Below are positions 23,083 to 36,262 of a stretch of 64,000 nt of DNA, piece after piece. The translations under genes and the position numbers were made by a program. Source of the DNA: Lucifuga dentata (Eukaryota; Chordata; Actinopteri; Ophidiiformes; Bythitidae). Each line of letters begins with the position of its first letter. Positions within the stretch are counted from its first letter, which is position 1. The stretch is from the NCBI GenBank assembly GCA_014773175.1, contig VXCM01000150.1, positions 248,001 through 312,000 of the forward strand, in the 5' to 3' direction. The notes under the pieces are model-generated. The model was not told where the DNA came from. It made no database searches and saw only the letters and a list, made by a program, of their open reading frames with translations.

Positions 23083-25935
23083 NCCCCCCCCCCTCCTCCG
23101 CCTTAGGGAAAGATTTGGAGGGTTTGGGGGCTGAGGGGTGAGAGCGGGAGTTGGAGGATGGGTCTCAAGTACAATCCAAGGGAGTGACATATTTTTATGG
23201 TGTCTCTTGGCCCCCTGTACTACATTATAATCTTTTTATCTCATTTTCCTTTCATCTCCTGAGCCCTGACCTACCTATCTTTTTTTTGCTCTCACTCTTC
23301 ACCCTATTTTTAAAGAAGAATCTCACAACTTCTCTTGGGTTTTTCCCCAGGCTAGGTTAAAGGACACGAACACCGCGGCTCCTCTGCTCTCCAGATCGAG
23401 CGAGGGAGGGAGATTGAGAGAAAGAAACAGTTGCTCCCTTTTTCATCTTCTCTCTCCTCCCCCCCTCCAGTAAAATACAGAAGGATTTGACTTGAGGAAA
23501 CATGAAAGAGGCTTATAGCAGAGTCGGCTTTGAACCTCTCCAAAAAAAAAAAGGAGCCAAAAAAAAAGAAAGAACTGTTTTCCCTCTCAATTTGGGAATG
23601 TTCTCTCCAGTTTTGATTTATGCAGAAAGGCCTCATTTGTCAAGCAGGCTGAGTCAGTGCCTGATTTGCATAAAGCCTTCGTTTTCTACGTTCTGCTAAT
23701 TAGCAATTTGCAGCTTAATTGGAGAGTGGCTCTCGGTTAGGAGACACAGCTATCCACATATAAAAATATCTCCAGATGTACGCTCTGTTAGCCTTTTAGC
23801 TTCTGGTGCCCCATCTCTCTGTTCTGCTGTTGGCACCATCATTACTCTCTTTTTATGCCTTTTTCTTTATTTTGTTCTTTCTACTCTATCTTTGCATCTC
23901 TGTCTGCATCACCTGACTCTTCTCTTCACCCTACTCTTACTTGCTTCACCGTTGATCCGTGTGCTGCACTTGTGTTAAATTTGGCCTTTGTCATGCTTAA
24001 AACTGTAAGCCTGTTCAGCTTTTATAACTTTGAACTCACTTCATCTATTTCAGTAAAATTTCAAATGAGTGGTAACATATTTGATTTATTTTATTGTAAT
24101 CAAAATGATTAACTCTCCTATGTCTGTCTGTTTTTTCAGTGACTGACGAGCCTTCGTATTTTACCTGCCAGCAGTGTGAAGGTGTGTTTTCATCTGCGTG
24201 GGCTCTCTTACAGCACGCTCAGCACATGCACTCCTTCAGCATCTACCAAGAGGATGAGGAGGACGTGGAAGACATGAGAAGTGGAGGAAGAGGAGGTCTT
24301 AAAGAGCACAAACCAGCTACAGCCACTCTGGACCCACGCCAGCTGAGCCGAGCGCTTGCCTCTGCGTTTAAGCCTTCCGCCCTGCATCTCAGTCGCTCCC
24401 GTCAGACACACACCACCTCCACATCCTCCTCCGGTAACCTGCAGGCTCTGAACTTTTCTGTGCGGCTCAGGGAGCTCGCTGAAGGGAGTACCAACACCAC
24501 GAGCAGCAGCTCTCCTGGAGGCCTGATGCTGTCGCCATCCTCTTCGCCACCAGCCGCTTCTCCCTTCCTTCAGACTGGACCCCTCCAGGCCGACTTCCCC
24601 TGTGAGCTGTGTGGACAGAACTTCTCATCCCTGCGCAGCCTGTCTGCCCACCGCAGGACCCATGCCTGTGAGAGGCCCTATCACTGTGGAGTGTGTGGAC
24701 AGGCCTTCGCCCAGAGTGGACAGCTGGCCCGCCACATAAGGAACCATCACAGGGAGGCGGGAGCTGGAGGTGTAAGTGGATACGAATTGATGGAGACAGG
24801 CATGATTATGGCGGAGGAAGAAATACGGAGGCAGGGGATGACAGGGAGATTTCCCATGCAGCCAGCTGGAATTGTGGGAAACGGGGTTGTCGGTGCTGGA
24901 GCTGAAGTGAGAGCCCAGGCCCCCTCTGAGCTGGACCTGACCCTGCCCAAACACCTGCCCGTAGGCTCAGGCCTGATGCTGTTAGCCTCACAGGTTAGAC
25001 CGCCAGACAGGGAGCTGCTCAGGCTGTACCAGCAGCAGAAAGAGAGAGGGGAGGGAGGGGAGGAGGAGGCAGAAGGACAAGCGGATCCCCAGCACACCTC
25101 CCCCTGTGCCAGCCCCTCTGAAGGCTCATTGGAAAGCGGAGAGACGGGGGGTAGTGGTGAAAGTGGTATCGCTAGTGGCAACTGCACACCCAAACGACCA
25201 GAGCCGAGCGACAGAGTGCGAGGAGTTGGGGAATGGGAGAATGAGTGGAGCTCAGCCAAAGTCAGTGATGCTGTACAGGAGTGGCAGAGGGAGAACGAGT
25301 GGAGAAGTGGGAGTGTGGGAGGAAGCGTCAGCAGTGGGAGAAGCAATAATAATACAACCGGCGCTTCAGCTGGTAAGAAGAAGAAAGATGAGGCTTGTGA
25401 GTTCTGTGGTAAACACTTTCGCAACAGCAGCAACCTGACTGTGCACCGCCGCAGCCACACAGGTGAGCGACCCTACCGCTGTGGCCTCTGCAACTATGCC
25501 TGTGCTCAGAGTTCAAAGTTAACACGCCATATGAAGACCCATGGAGCCCAGGGAGCAAAGGCTCCTTTTTTATGCCAGTTGTGTGCAGTACCTTTTACGG
25601 TGTACGCCACTCTGGAGAAGCACCTGAAGAAAGTTCACGGCCTGAGTCACGCCACCGTGGGAGCGTATGCACAGGCCAGTGCTGCTGACGCCTTGGCTGC
25701 TGTAAAAGTAAAAGCTGAAGAGGAAGCGGTGGTGGTGAAAATGGAGGAGGACGAAGCTAGTTTGGATCAGATAGAAATGGAGAGCAAAGTGCAGAGTGAT
25801 ATGGTGAAAAACATGGAGGTGGAGGAAGAGCAGCGCAAAGCAGAGTATGGAGAGATTCCTGGATCTGCCATAGTGGATGAGCACCCCGCTGAGAGCAGTG
25901 CTGAGGTGGGCGTGGCTTTGACTTCTGCACCCTGA
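18183..25935 (+). CDS. znf296: BCL11-like zinc-finger transcription factor ZNF296
   Basis: Three coding exons (18183-18234, 20619-20960, 24140-25935) join in frame to 729 aa. The N-terminus [17 protein letters not shown] is the MSRRKQ..PQHL motif by which BCL11/SALL/FOG-type repressors contact NuRD. Exon 2 carries the BCL11-type C2HC finger ([20 protein letters not shown], about residues 49-77). Exon 3 has a C2H2 finger at about 137-162 ([20 protein letters not shown]), a pair at about 284-335 ([20 protein letters not shown]) and a terminal triplet at about 551-634 ([50 protein letters not shown]). That is the finger layout of BCL11A/B and ZNF296. The position directly after clasrp, as in human 19q13, singles out ZNF296. 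Sumoylation-type sites VKAE/VKME occur near residues 122 and 650-670. It acts as a nuclear DNA-binding regulator. Confidence 0.92.
22178..22222 (+). repeat. Polypyrimidine (CT)n/(CCCT)n tract
   Basis: A CT-rich simple repeat in znf296 intron 2. Confidence 0.85.
22750..22849. other. Assembly gap (100 N)
   Basis: Exactly 100 N in znf296 intron 2, preceded by a GA and GGGGT-type repeat. The true gap length is unknown because 100 is a conventional placeholder. Confidence 0.98.
23590..23760. promoter_or_regulatory. Candidate conserved enhancer in znf296 intron 2
   Basis: A complex, non-repetitive block, set in low-complexity intron, has dense transcription-factor words: TGAGTCA (AP-1) at 23650-23656, the exact octamer ATTTGCAT at 23664-23671, and homeodomain TAATTA cores within 23696-23722. 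The density and complexity look like a vertebrate conserved non-coding element. Conservation itself was not tested. Confidence 0.35.
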
Positions 25936-27850
25936 GACCTGTGCTCATTCGCTTTCCTGGTCACTGATGATGACATTCAAATCAAAAAGCATTGCATATG
26001 ATTTAACTCACCATTCAAGTGAAATAAAATTGTTCCGCCATTTAACTAAGAGTCAAGAAGACGCTGTAGCAGGCTGTCCACAGCATCTACCCTTCCCCTC
26101 CATCAGCACTGAGCTACGTTACAGCCGGCCATGTTGTTAATAATTGTATACAAAGCTGCCGGTTGAAACTAAGTGCCTACTTTAGATCACAGAACAAAAC
26201 AAGGCCATGACATTCAACAGAGAGATTACCAGAACTCTTGAACAGGAAGTGAACTGCCACAGTCCACAGCAACACAGGAAACTGATCACCATACCACAGT
26301 GCAGGATGCACAAGTCAAATGAATTATCTTACTGGTGACCTACTGGACAGGTGATGTGAGCACTGTTGGATAATATAAATATTGGATTATAATAGATAAA
26401 GCATAGTAGAAGAATGACATTAGTATATTTCTTAATTAATCATGCTATAGCCGGTAGCCTCGGCAGACAGGCGGATGGAGTGCTGTCTTATCACGTGACC
26501 TAGCTGTTACTGGTTCCCTATTGAGAAGACCTTTTAAAGACTAAAGCTGTTTGAGCAGACACGGGATGAAATGAATCCAAATACTGTCTACCTGCAGTGT
26601 CTCAGAGTCTGCTTTTTAAAGGCGCTTGGTTGTCACAACACTTGTCACTTCATGTAATGTTTACAGGGCTCATGGGGCCTAGCAAGGTTGTGCTCCTGAC
26701 TTTGTGACAGTATGTTTTCCCCTCCTAATTTTATATAAATGTGAATAAAGAGACTTTAAAGTCTCATCTACTGATGTTTTCCATGGTTAGTTTCTATGCA
26801 TATAAAAAAAACAACTGCAATTTTACATACATGTGAAACGGGTGTGTATTATTTTTCTCTGTTTGTACTTAATAGATTATTGTGATGGTAATTTCTCTTT
26901 CCCATTGTTTACATTTGTAAAGTGGCGGACCGCTTGAAGCTTATGCATGTTTTGCCTCCATTTGAAACGTTCAGTACTGTTCTTTTTGCCTGTGTTTGAA
27001 TTAGTCCTTATTTATGGATGCTGCATGTTGATGATTGTGTAACTGAGATGTCTGTTTAACTGCTGAACTACAGGGTTGAGAGGTGCAGCAATAGCTAGTT
27101 GATTGGTGGAGGTTTTTCGGAGTTGCCAAACAAGCACTTAGGAGAGTGAGTGGGTTGTGTGACTGTTTTTCTGTTCGTGCTTAATAGGGAAATTCTGTGC
27201 TTGAACCCTCTGTCCTCTGATCTTGTGTCCAAAGCATGACCTATAGCTCTTTATAATCACTGTGTTGTGCTTCTGATGGGTCATCTTGTGTCAGCGATGA
27301 TGATGGTGGTGGTTTAAGCTCAGGAACTCAAGATAATCATGGGTAGCCCACCGTATCATCAGGAAATCTGTTTGACATGGAATATATTAGGGCGGAGTTG
27401 TCGAGTGAAGTGCTTGCAGCTCATTTGCGACTACTGTGATGACTTTGTGGTTACAACATGTGATTTCTATTTTCAGACACTTCAGGGAGACCCTATTTTG
27501 GGACACTTGAGAAAAAAATATGTGCATTTTGTGTGAAATTACTGATGGGGAGTGAATGTGAATGATTTTAAGTGAGTGTAACTGTTCAGGGACAATATTT
27601 TGTATATAGATTGACAGTCATTCTTGCTATTATTGCTATTATTATAATAATTATTATGATGAATTGCCCGTCACTGCTACATGCCCTTCCACTTGTTTTC
27701 CTAGCACTGCTGGTCCATCTTTGTTCTTCTCTATGCTGAACACTGGCTATTGTGAAGCTAAAAAGCTCTACTGTCTTTGTAAACTTGACACCATTTTGTT
27801 GTTGACAATGTCACGAGGAACCTCAATAAAGGATTGAGGTGAAATGTTTT
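25936..27850 (+). other. znf296: znf296 3'UTR with two alternative poly(A) signals
   Basis: AATAAA occurs at 26744-26749 and again at 27825-27830, so short and long 3'UTRs of about 0.8 and 1.9 kb are possible. No ORF of interest lies between. Confidence 0.55.
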
Positions 27851-28863
27851 GTTGTGTGTGTTTTGTACGCCTGCTTTTGTCTCTGCTTGTGGTTGCCTTT
27901 CCATGCATATTTATTTTTCTTATATTGGCTTGCCTGCAGATTGGGTCCCACAACAAAGCTTTTGAAACTATTTTAAGTCTCTTTCTCACTAGGATGTTGT
28001 CTTAGTCAGTGAGGGTCGTTCCTCAGAGAACCAGTCAGCACTGACTTATTAATTTTTAATGTGTTTGGATATGGGACCCTCGCTCCTTTTTTACATCCTT
28101 GTGATGTTGCGGCCTTTGTTTAGAAAAACTAGAATTCCAATGTGGTGTGCGTGTGTATTCTGTATGTCTGTTATATATTTGAGCTGCAGTCATTCATTTT
28201 GCGTATGATGCATGTTATGTCATTATGCAGGTTGCGAGAGCTACATAGGTGCAGCAGACAGCGGTAATGGGACATGGGTGACTGGGATTTCTCAGGATAT
28301 GGGATGCGGGGGGGNTGGGGGTATCAAGGGGTTGGGATAATTGCTGACTCCATTTTAAGGGCATAAAAACCTCTGCACCAGCATCTCTGGCCTTAGCCCC
28401 ACCCCCTCTAATGAAAATGAAGTTCTATGATCCCTCTAGCTCATTAACAGCAGGTCTTTTAATGAGCTTTCAACAGGGTGGGGGCTGGATGGATGAAGAG
28501 GAGGAGTAAAGGGGAGTATTGCACCAGATGCACACACACGCCCACTCCTACCAATTATCATTGTGCCATAAAGAATAAGAAGGAAGCAAAGCATTTGCCT
28601 GGCCCCTCAGTACGAGATGAGTTTGCTGCTCTGTTTCTATCCACAAAGTGAGAGGTGGAAGGAGGGAGGACAGTATGGGTGACAGCTACCATCCTCCATC
28701 ACTCCCTCTGGAGTCCTGCTCTGGTAGATGTGCCCTCCCTGTCTGCTGGGCGCTACAGCAAGCGCCATTTGGTGCTCGTACAGGCCCAATTATGTAAGGT
28801 AAGGTGATACACAGCAGAAGGCTGCACAGTAGCACCTACAGTAAGTGAATATCTTTTCCCGTC

Positions 28864-28992
28864 CTCAAGTGCCATTTCTCTTCCTGTTTGTTCTCTGCAG
28901 TCCACACCTCCCTGTTGGAGTTGGGGTNCTCAAGTGCCATTTCTCTTCCTGTTTGTTCTCTGCAGTCCACACCTCCCTGTTGGAGTTGGGGT
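28864..28992. other. Artefactual 64-nt tandem duplication at a single-N join
   Basis: 28864-28927 and 28929-28992 are identical 64-mers separated by one N at 28928. Equal-length contig-end overlaps left unmerged give exactly this picture. Confidence 0.9.
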
Positions 28993-29133
28993 TTTTTTAG
29001 TGCTTCTGTCTGCCAAACCTTGCAAAGGCCAGTGTCAGCAGGATTTAACATAAGCCAGCCAATCACGTCACGGGGATTTTATCAGAATGCATGCCATCTA
29101 CCAATAGGAGTGAAAAGTTAACACTGTGTGTTT

Positions 29134-29135
<2 letters not shown>

Positions 29136-29192
<57 letters not shown>
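29136..29192 (+). repeat. (GT)n microsatellite
   Basis: About 28 uninterrupted GT units. Confidence 0.95.
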
Positions 29193-29193
<1 letters not shown>

Positions 29194-29313
29194 ACTTCTG
29201 ACCAGTAACTGCCCCTGGGCGGTGGTAATGTGGACTTTGAGATGTAATAGTTGTGCCTAAGTTCCACAGAGAAGGCTTTTGTTGGTCTGGAAGTTGGGAG
29301 AGGCTGCTGGAGG

Positions 29314-29318
<5 letters not shown>

Positions 29319-29344
<26 letters not shown>

Positions 29345-29354
29345 CACACACACA
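29319..29354 (+). repeat. (CA)n microsatellite
   Basis: CA tract with one CAAA interruption. Confidence 0.9.
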
Positions 29355-31061
29355 TGTAACTGACCCCGTCACAGTGCCTTTAATGTGCTATACACACTTG
29401 GGCATCTTTAACTGTACACACTTTCCTTCTAGAGCTAAAAGATATATTGATGGAATATTTAGAAAGGAAACTAGAAAAGCAAGTTAAGCAAAACTTATGT
29501 GGTAGCTGAGTGTAAAGAACAGCAAATACATCAATCTGCTTTAAAGAAACACATTTAAAAAATCCGTCATATTATTGATTTCAAGGTATTGAGTCATGCT
29601 CCACCATATGAAATAGCAATGTGGTGTATTATGTGCCAGAGTTAAGAAAAAACGTGCCTGAAACAAATAACTGGTCCATCTGACAGCTCAGCCTCATGGG
29701 TAGTTATGGACTTATACATATTAAATATAATTTTTTTGGCAATAGTGACAAAATTATTACTTTATATTCAATTTTAGATGATTAGCTAAGAAAAAAATCT
29801 CACAACAAAGGGAATTCATGAGCTGTATGTGCTTTCCTAAAGGGCAACCCTGTGGCCATAAGAGGCTCTCACTTATGTATGAGAAGATTGTGCTTTATCA
29901 TGTAAAAAGCCAATTAGCTGGGGTTCTTAATTACATTTCTCATGGTTTACTGTGTGGAGCCTCTACTCTCTCTGCAGTCCCTGTCCTTGTTTTCCCAGCT
30001 CGCACATGGGAGAGCGGGTATGAGCATGGCAGAGGCTGAGGATTAAAGGGCCAGTGGAGACGAGGCTAACAAGAAAGGAAAAAGATGCATTCGGGAGCGA
30101 TCAGACAAACCACAGGCCTCCCTCTGCTTTTTATCCTCACACAGTTCCCACAATCTCCACCTTCATTCACCCATCCCTCCTCCCGCAATGACCGCGGAGT
30201 GAAACCTGAACCCTGGAATTACACCGCTTCACCTCCCCTCCCCTCCCCTCCCCTCCTGCCCTCCCACCTTCCTAACCCCTCACAGTGAGAGTGTGAGAGG
30301 ATGGGGTGAGAGGAGACAGCCATCCATCAATCTGGTGCCTCTTGTTTGCCATTCAACACCTTCACATAATAAGAGGAGGGAAAAACAAGGAGAGTCCATT
30401 CTTACAGAGGTTATATAATGTCACTGAATCACTGAGGCTGATCACCAGGGGAGGACTGTCTCTTTATTTTGTTTGCGGCCTGACTAAATAGCACAAAGTA
30501 GTATTGATGAGACTGGAAGTGCTGCGTATCACAAGGTTGGATGCATGAGTTTAAAAAAAAAAGGGGGGGGGGGNGGGGGGGGGGGCAGGAATTACTTTTA
30601 CAAGCATGAGGAAGTGAATTGCATCTAACAATCAAACCATATTCTCATATATGATGAAGACAAGATCAGACATATACCCAATGAATATGAAGCTTCTCCG
30701 CATACACCAAAAATGTGGACTTCCTGTTTGATCTAACTGCTTCTGTGGCAGTTAATAGAAACAGATTTTAATCCAAATCTTTAAATTTAAATCATAGCAC
30801 CTTCGCTTTCATAGGGTGATCTAAATAGTGATTAGCTAAATCACTTCTTCAAGATGATGCCTCAGATCTTGATTGACTAAACACGCCTGATTTAGATGCT
30901 CAGGAGCTAATCTTCATGATGTTGTATGGAGCAAATCAACATGAGTGAGATCCAGACAAATGCAATATGATTACAACAGGTTGTCAATCACCAACCTAGC
31001 TGCTGATTGTATTGAAGGACTGGTTGTTTTGAGAGGATAAGCTGAAGGAGGTGATGTTCCT

Positions 31062-31822
31062 TCACTCATGTTGAAATACATGTGAAATCTGTGCTGATGC
31101 TGAGTCTGACTGACTCTTCTGGTGGGAAAGATAAGTAGAGCTGGTCAAAATGGCTATGAGAAGAGACAATATGTAAGTGGATGGTTGCAACAAGTGAGGT
31201 GATGTATACTGAAAAAAGAAGGGGCCTAAATACTGCTGACCCTTGTGGTAGCCCAATGGATAAGTACTGTGATTTAGACATCCCCCCCCCCCCNCCCCCC
31301 CCCCCCAGAACCTGCAAGATCGCTGACAGGTAGGACCTAGGAGGTTAAATGAGTCAAAGGCTACTGACATGTCCATCAAAATGAGGCCCAGCGACATGTC
31401 TGACCACAGCGTTTCCACTACAGACAAGACAGCAGTTTGAGCGGACTGACCACTCTGGAAACTGGACTGGTTGATGTCAAAGACGTGCTTATCTGAGAGC
31501 AATTTAGAAATTTGTTTAAAATTAAAACTTGTTTAAAATATGTGCTCAAGTAATTTAGTAAAAAAAATAAAATAAAAATAAAAAAAAAGAAGTGAGACCC
31601 AATTGCAATTCCTGACCAATTCCTAACAGGTAAAACTGTTTGAACATCAGGGTCACTGACCTGCTTAGATGTGCTGTGTAATGTTTGAGAGGTGAACTGA
31701 TAATGAGACTGCAGAGATAAGTGTGTGTGGGGGGTAGCTTGCAGTGGGTTAGTGGGTTTGGGGTCCAGCAGACAGGTTTTTGGATGGCAGTTAAGCAGAA
31801 AATCTTGGAGACATCTCCCCAA
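31062..31822 (-). mobile_element. Degenerate non-LTR retrotransposon (LINE) reverse-transcriptase fragment
   Basis: On the minus strand two frames give RT-like segments: SSFQSGQSAQTAVLSVVETL and LILMDMSVAFDSF (RT motif with the Asp of the AFD block), then GLPQGSAVFRPLLFSVYI (the PQG.VLGP.LF.IYI block) and LYLSFPPEES. Frameshifts and a poly(C) tract with an N (31294) interrupt it, and no endonuclease or complete RT remains. The motifs resemble the L2/CR1/Rex-type clades of fish LINEs; the exact clade is not decided. Confidence 0.75.
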
Positions 31823-32363
31823 GTGATTGAGAGGCTTTGTTAGTGAGAGGAGGGAGGCTGAGCTGGTCAGGAGGACAGAACTGGTAAGTGATGCTGACCC
31901 TTTTTAGTAAAGAAGGAGGCAAAGTTGTCAGCAGTGATGTTTCTTGCCATTATAGCTTAGCTGTGGTATTCAGAGTGGGTCATCACACTCTTAGGTCTTA
32001 GTGTAACTCTCTTTCTTAACTAAGCTGATTCTGTTTGCTCTTAGTTCCTAATCTATGATGCAACAGATTTTTACATCTCTTCCTGTTTATCGGTAAATGA
32101 GCTACATGTGCTCTTTACAACTCAAACATGCTATAGAACACGCAGGAGGAACTAAAAACCAAATTATAACCTAAAGAGGATGGTACATATGAGATAATCA
32201 AACAATCTGTTAATCAAGCGTCTGTTGCTCTCTTTTGTCTTTCATAAACACACACTCACNCACACACACACACACACATTTGTTCTGCACCTGATGACCC
32301 TCCTTGTGAACACCTGACACAAACACAGATACAGTTTTTCAGTTGCTCAGGTGGATGCATGCC

Positions 32364-32402
<39 letters not shown>

Positions 32403-34679
32403 ACACACACACACACTATCTCTGGGTCAGAGGTGTTGGCTGGATTGCATGCATAGTAAGGTTAGAAGGAGGGAGATTGTCCTGTGACAGGTGAAAATGC
32501 TTTCATGTGCTTGTTGCCTGCAGGCCCGAGGGCAGGTAAACCCCAACTCCTAACTGCCTCCACCAGAGCCTCATGTAACAAACATCCACACTCCATCCAT
32601 CCTGTTTTATAAGTCTTTTGGTGCATGCTCTGTTTTGTTTCCTGGTCCTTTCACTGAGGTGTAACTGCATTACATTCTTTTGTTTTGCAGATGATTATTG
32701 ATTAGTTAGATTGACTGTGAGCATGCTTGTTATCAGTCATGCACAGAGCCTAATACTGTAGGTGAATTAACTTGACTTTAGACACCACAAAGCTGCTTAT
32801 TTATTTTGTTTTTTCACTCTTCCATGTTTTTCACCCTATGGAATGAAAAGTCTCATGCATCTGCTTTTGAGAATATACAAGGAATATATCCTCAAGTCTA
32901 CCCTTGAGTAAATATTACAGCCTATCTCGCTTTCTAGAACTGTAAAGATAGTGTCTAAAATGCATTATGTCAATGATGTATGGAGATGTAATGAAGAGCA
33001 AAGTTTTCCTTCTTAAATACAGTAGAGTAAAAGTAGAAAGTAACACAGAATGGAAATACACACATGTACAGTAAGTACCTCAAAACTTACTTAAGCAGAC
33101 TGAGCAGTGTGGAGAAGAAAATGAAGATGACCACCAGAAGTACACTGAAAACGGAAATAGGAGTATTGATACCTTATATGATATAAAACAAAACAGAGAC
33201 ACCATTAACTGGAAATTATAGCTATTTGTCCTCACAGTGGGATCTAATTAAATTCCCCATCTTCATCTTCTGACCCATCTGGTCCAATATGATGTGTGTG
33301 AGGGATGCAGCAGAAAACAGGCCGGGACAAAGCCGGTTAACCAGCGGGCAGAATGAGAGGGATCCCGGGCTCCTAGTGTTGGGGTCGTGGGATCAGAGGA
33401 GGTCACGGAGGTGTGGGAGTGTCTGCTCAGCCCTCTGACCTTTGTCAGTGAGGCTTCCTCTAATCCCGGCCTCAAAGACCAGACGGACATAATGGAGAGC
33501 CTATGAATAGAGTTAAATGGTGACCATTAGGTGGAACTATGTCACCATTCTTCTTGTTTGTTTAGCCACAGTCAGTCTCAGATTTTCAGTGTAATCAGGC
33601 GTGTGATGGAGAAACAGCTCCAGATGCACTGAAGGAGTCTGTAGTGAACCAGTACTTTATTGGAGATGGATAGCTCCACCTGAACTGAATAAATGAATGA
33701 CACCGACACAAGACAAAGGGGGAGAGGGGTGACAGTAATTGGATGTTCACTCTAGATTGTATACTCAGTTCACAAGTGGCCCACTCAGGAGGCCAAAGCA
33801 GCTCCTCTAAAAATAACTGTTGACTATTAATGGGAAGCATGGGAAGTTTGGGGCTAGACTATATGCCAGTTTCATGCAAAAACCTTTACGGAGTCTTAGT
33901 TCACTTGTTTCATATTCTTTCAATGATTCCTAGAAATGAAAGTTAGTATCTTGAAGTAAGACTTAAGACAGATAACTTACAAAAAAGAAAAAAAAGCTGA
34001 TTTGTAGTAGAAAGGGCTGAGAAAGTGACACTGAAAAATTTTTGGCCTCTTTATAATATTTTAGGGGCTTAATAAAAAATGACCCTCTACCCACTTACTG
34101 CTTCATTCTTTTTCTGCTCACTAAATGACTTGTAATTATTATTGGTTTTTTTTTTATAGTTTGCCATTATGTACAATATACAAGGCGAAAATAACATAAT
34201 ATTCACTCTAAAGGACAATAACTTTAAGTAACTGAATCACTTTTGTCAGCGCTGTTACAGATATGCATTGACCTCTGACGTTATGTGTGTATAACATTTT
34301 TCCACCTTTATTTGACGCAGATGATTTGAAGATCTAGTGGATAGATTTAGGTGAAAAATTGTGCTAAATGGCACAACCTGACATGACCCATTTACTGTAC
34401 ATCAGTGTAGTGGTGTTCGTTGTGATCAGTTTAAAATCTTTTATTGTAAGCATGGAAACTTTAGAAATGTCTTTTGTTACTGTCTGTTTTACAGACACAA
34501 GACATTTCAGGATGTCTTTCTTTTCATTGCTTTATTTGCCTTTAGACAACACTAATCCTCATACAAATACAGTGGCGATTTGTAGTTTGCCTGAGCTTGT
34601 CTTCTGTCAGCTGTAGTAGACTGCCACCTAGCGTCAGTTTTATAATATAAACTGGTGTCAATGGGTGTCAATGAAGCTG
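31823..34679. other. Intergenic region with CA repeats
   Basis: No gene is seen. CA tracts lie at about 32251-32278 (with an N at 32260) and 32367-32416. The rest is unique AT-rich sequence. Confidence 0.65.
32367..32416 (+). repeat. (CA)n microsatellite
   Basis: CA run with one TA interruption near 32398. Confidence 0.9.
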
Positions 34680-35895
34680 AGTGCATTCAGAAAACATTCA
34701 AACCTCTTTATTTTTTCCAATTTTTGATACATTACAGCCATATTCTAAAAATTCTGCCTTTTTTCAATTTAAATGCAATACTCCATATGACTAAAAACCC
34801 AAATTTATTAAACTTAAAAAAAAAAATCACTTTAACGTTACCATCAAGACCCTTTACTCAACACTTAAATTGATTTATTTTCTGTGACACAGAGCTCAGG
34901 TGCATCATTGTTCCATAATCTTCCTGAAATGTTTCTATGACTAGATTAAAGTCCACCTGTTGTAAATTTACTTGATTGGACATGATTTGGAAGGGCACAC
35001 CCTCACAGCTCAGGCACATGAGGTCAAGACAGACAATGTCAAGGTCAAAGACAAGGAAACTATTTGCAGACAATGAGAAAGAATTGTGTCAAGACACATA
35101 TTCAGGAAAGATACTGGAAAATTTCTGCAGCTTTGAAGGTCCTGAAGAGCAACATGGCTTCCATTATTCTTTAAAAAAAAAGGATCCCAAGAGGTGTCAA
35201 CCCAAACAAATGGCGCAAACAGGGAAAAAGGGTTAAGTCAGGGATGTGACCAAGAACCTGAACCTAACCCTCACTCTGACAGAACTACAGAGGTCCGAGT
35301 GACACCTGCTAAAAGGAGAGCCATCGCACAAGCACTTTACCAATAAGGCCTTTAGAGAAACTCTCCTCACTGTTTGTCAAAGGGTACCTAAAAGACTCAT
35401 GTTATGAGAAACAAGATTGTAGGCTACAGGAAAAAGAAGGAAAGTGGTGTCTGCATCATACTATGGAGCTGTTTTTCAGCAGCGGGCACGAGGCTTGTCA
35501 GGATCAAGGAAAACAAATTGACCAGAAAACATAGAGATCCTTAATGATAACCTGCTCAACCTGTTTCAGTGAACCTGCTCCACGTTCAGCCAGGTGAAGC
35601 TTCATATTACAATTTGGCAACAACACTAACTAAACCACAAAGACAACTCAGGAGTGGATTCAGGACAAGTCTGTGAATGTCCTTGGGGTGGCTCAGCCAG
35701 AGACTTGAAGCATCGCTGGACAGTCTTGGAAAAAGTGATACAGCAATGCTCTCCAGTCTGACAGAGTTGGAGGGGTTCTCTGCACAAAAGAATGAGAGAA
35801 GATCTCCAAATTCAGGTGTGTCAACTCCTATCTTTTGTACCCAAAAAACCTAAATCTGTACTTGCTGCCAAGGGGCTCAATAAAGTACTGACTGT
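34680..35895 (+). mobile_element. Decayed Tc1-family transposon
   Basis: About 1.2 kb in Tc1 order. The left end is of the type GCATTCAGAAAACATTCAAACC...ATACATTACAGCC. An internal stretch near 35450-35500 reads GCATCATACTATGGAGCTGT and TTTTCAGCAGCGGGCACGAG, and near 35660-35700 GTCTGTGAATGTCCTTGGGG; these are recognisable DNA of Tc1 transposase catalytic exons (IMLWG.FSA.GTG and VNVLEWP regions). The right end is near 35890. Stops and frameshifts abolish the ORF. It belongs to a different Tc1 subfamily from the relic at 13229-14148. Confidence 0.75.
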
Positions 35896-36262
35896 GTTTT
35901 AATGTGTAAATGTGGTTTTCAGTTTTTAATAACTATTGCATGTATAATGATGAGGATAAATAAATTCTATCAATTTTGAAGTATGGTTGTAATGTATAAA
36001 AAATAAAAAAACAAAATGGAGTAAATTCCTTGTCAAGTGTATGAATTTGTTTTGGTTATGATTGTCTTCCACTCATAATGACTATCCGCGCACACGTGCG
36101 CGCGTGCAAACTGCGTTCCCTACATCCTTCCAGATGGCTGTTGTTGTTTTTCACTCAGAATTATAGTGATGATGGACGATAAATTAGGATGAAAGTGAGG
36201 TCGTTGGCACCGTGTCATTATACCGACTCCAGCTCTCCACAGCCCCCGGCGCTGTGCATACC

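Larger units (their letters stand above)
27851..31061. other. Intergenic region after znf296
   Basis: No gene is seen. It contains an artefactual 64-nt duplication at 28864-28992, GT (29136-29192) and CA (29319-29354) microsatellites, CTCCC repeats (about 30231-30262) and single-N joins at 28315 and 30574. Blocks such as 28360-28480 and 29880-29960 are non-repetitive with homeodomain-like words and could be regulatory; I cannot show it. Confidence 0.65.

Noticed and set aside
24747..25460. 237-codon minus-strand frame
   Set aside because: It lies fully opposite the znf296 zinc-finger exon and is a Leu/Ser-rich shadow frame.
28864..28992. A true tandem repeat with regulatory meaning
   Set aside because: Copies are identical, exactly 64 nt and separated by one N, as at 36263-36391, which points to an assembly artefact.
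34976..35236. 86-codon + strand frame as a small gene
   Set aside because: It falls inside a decayed Tc1 element and shows no intact domain.
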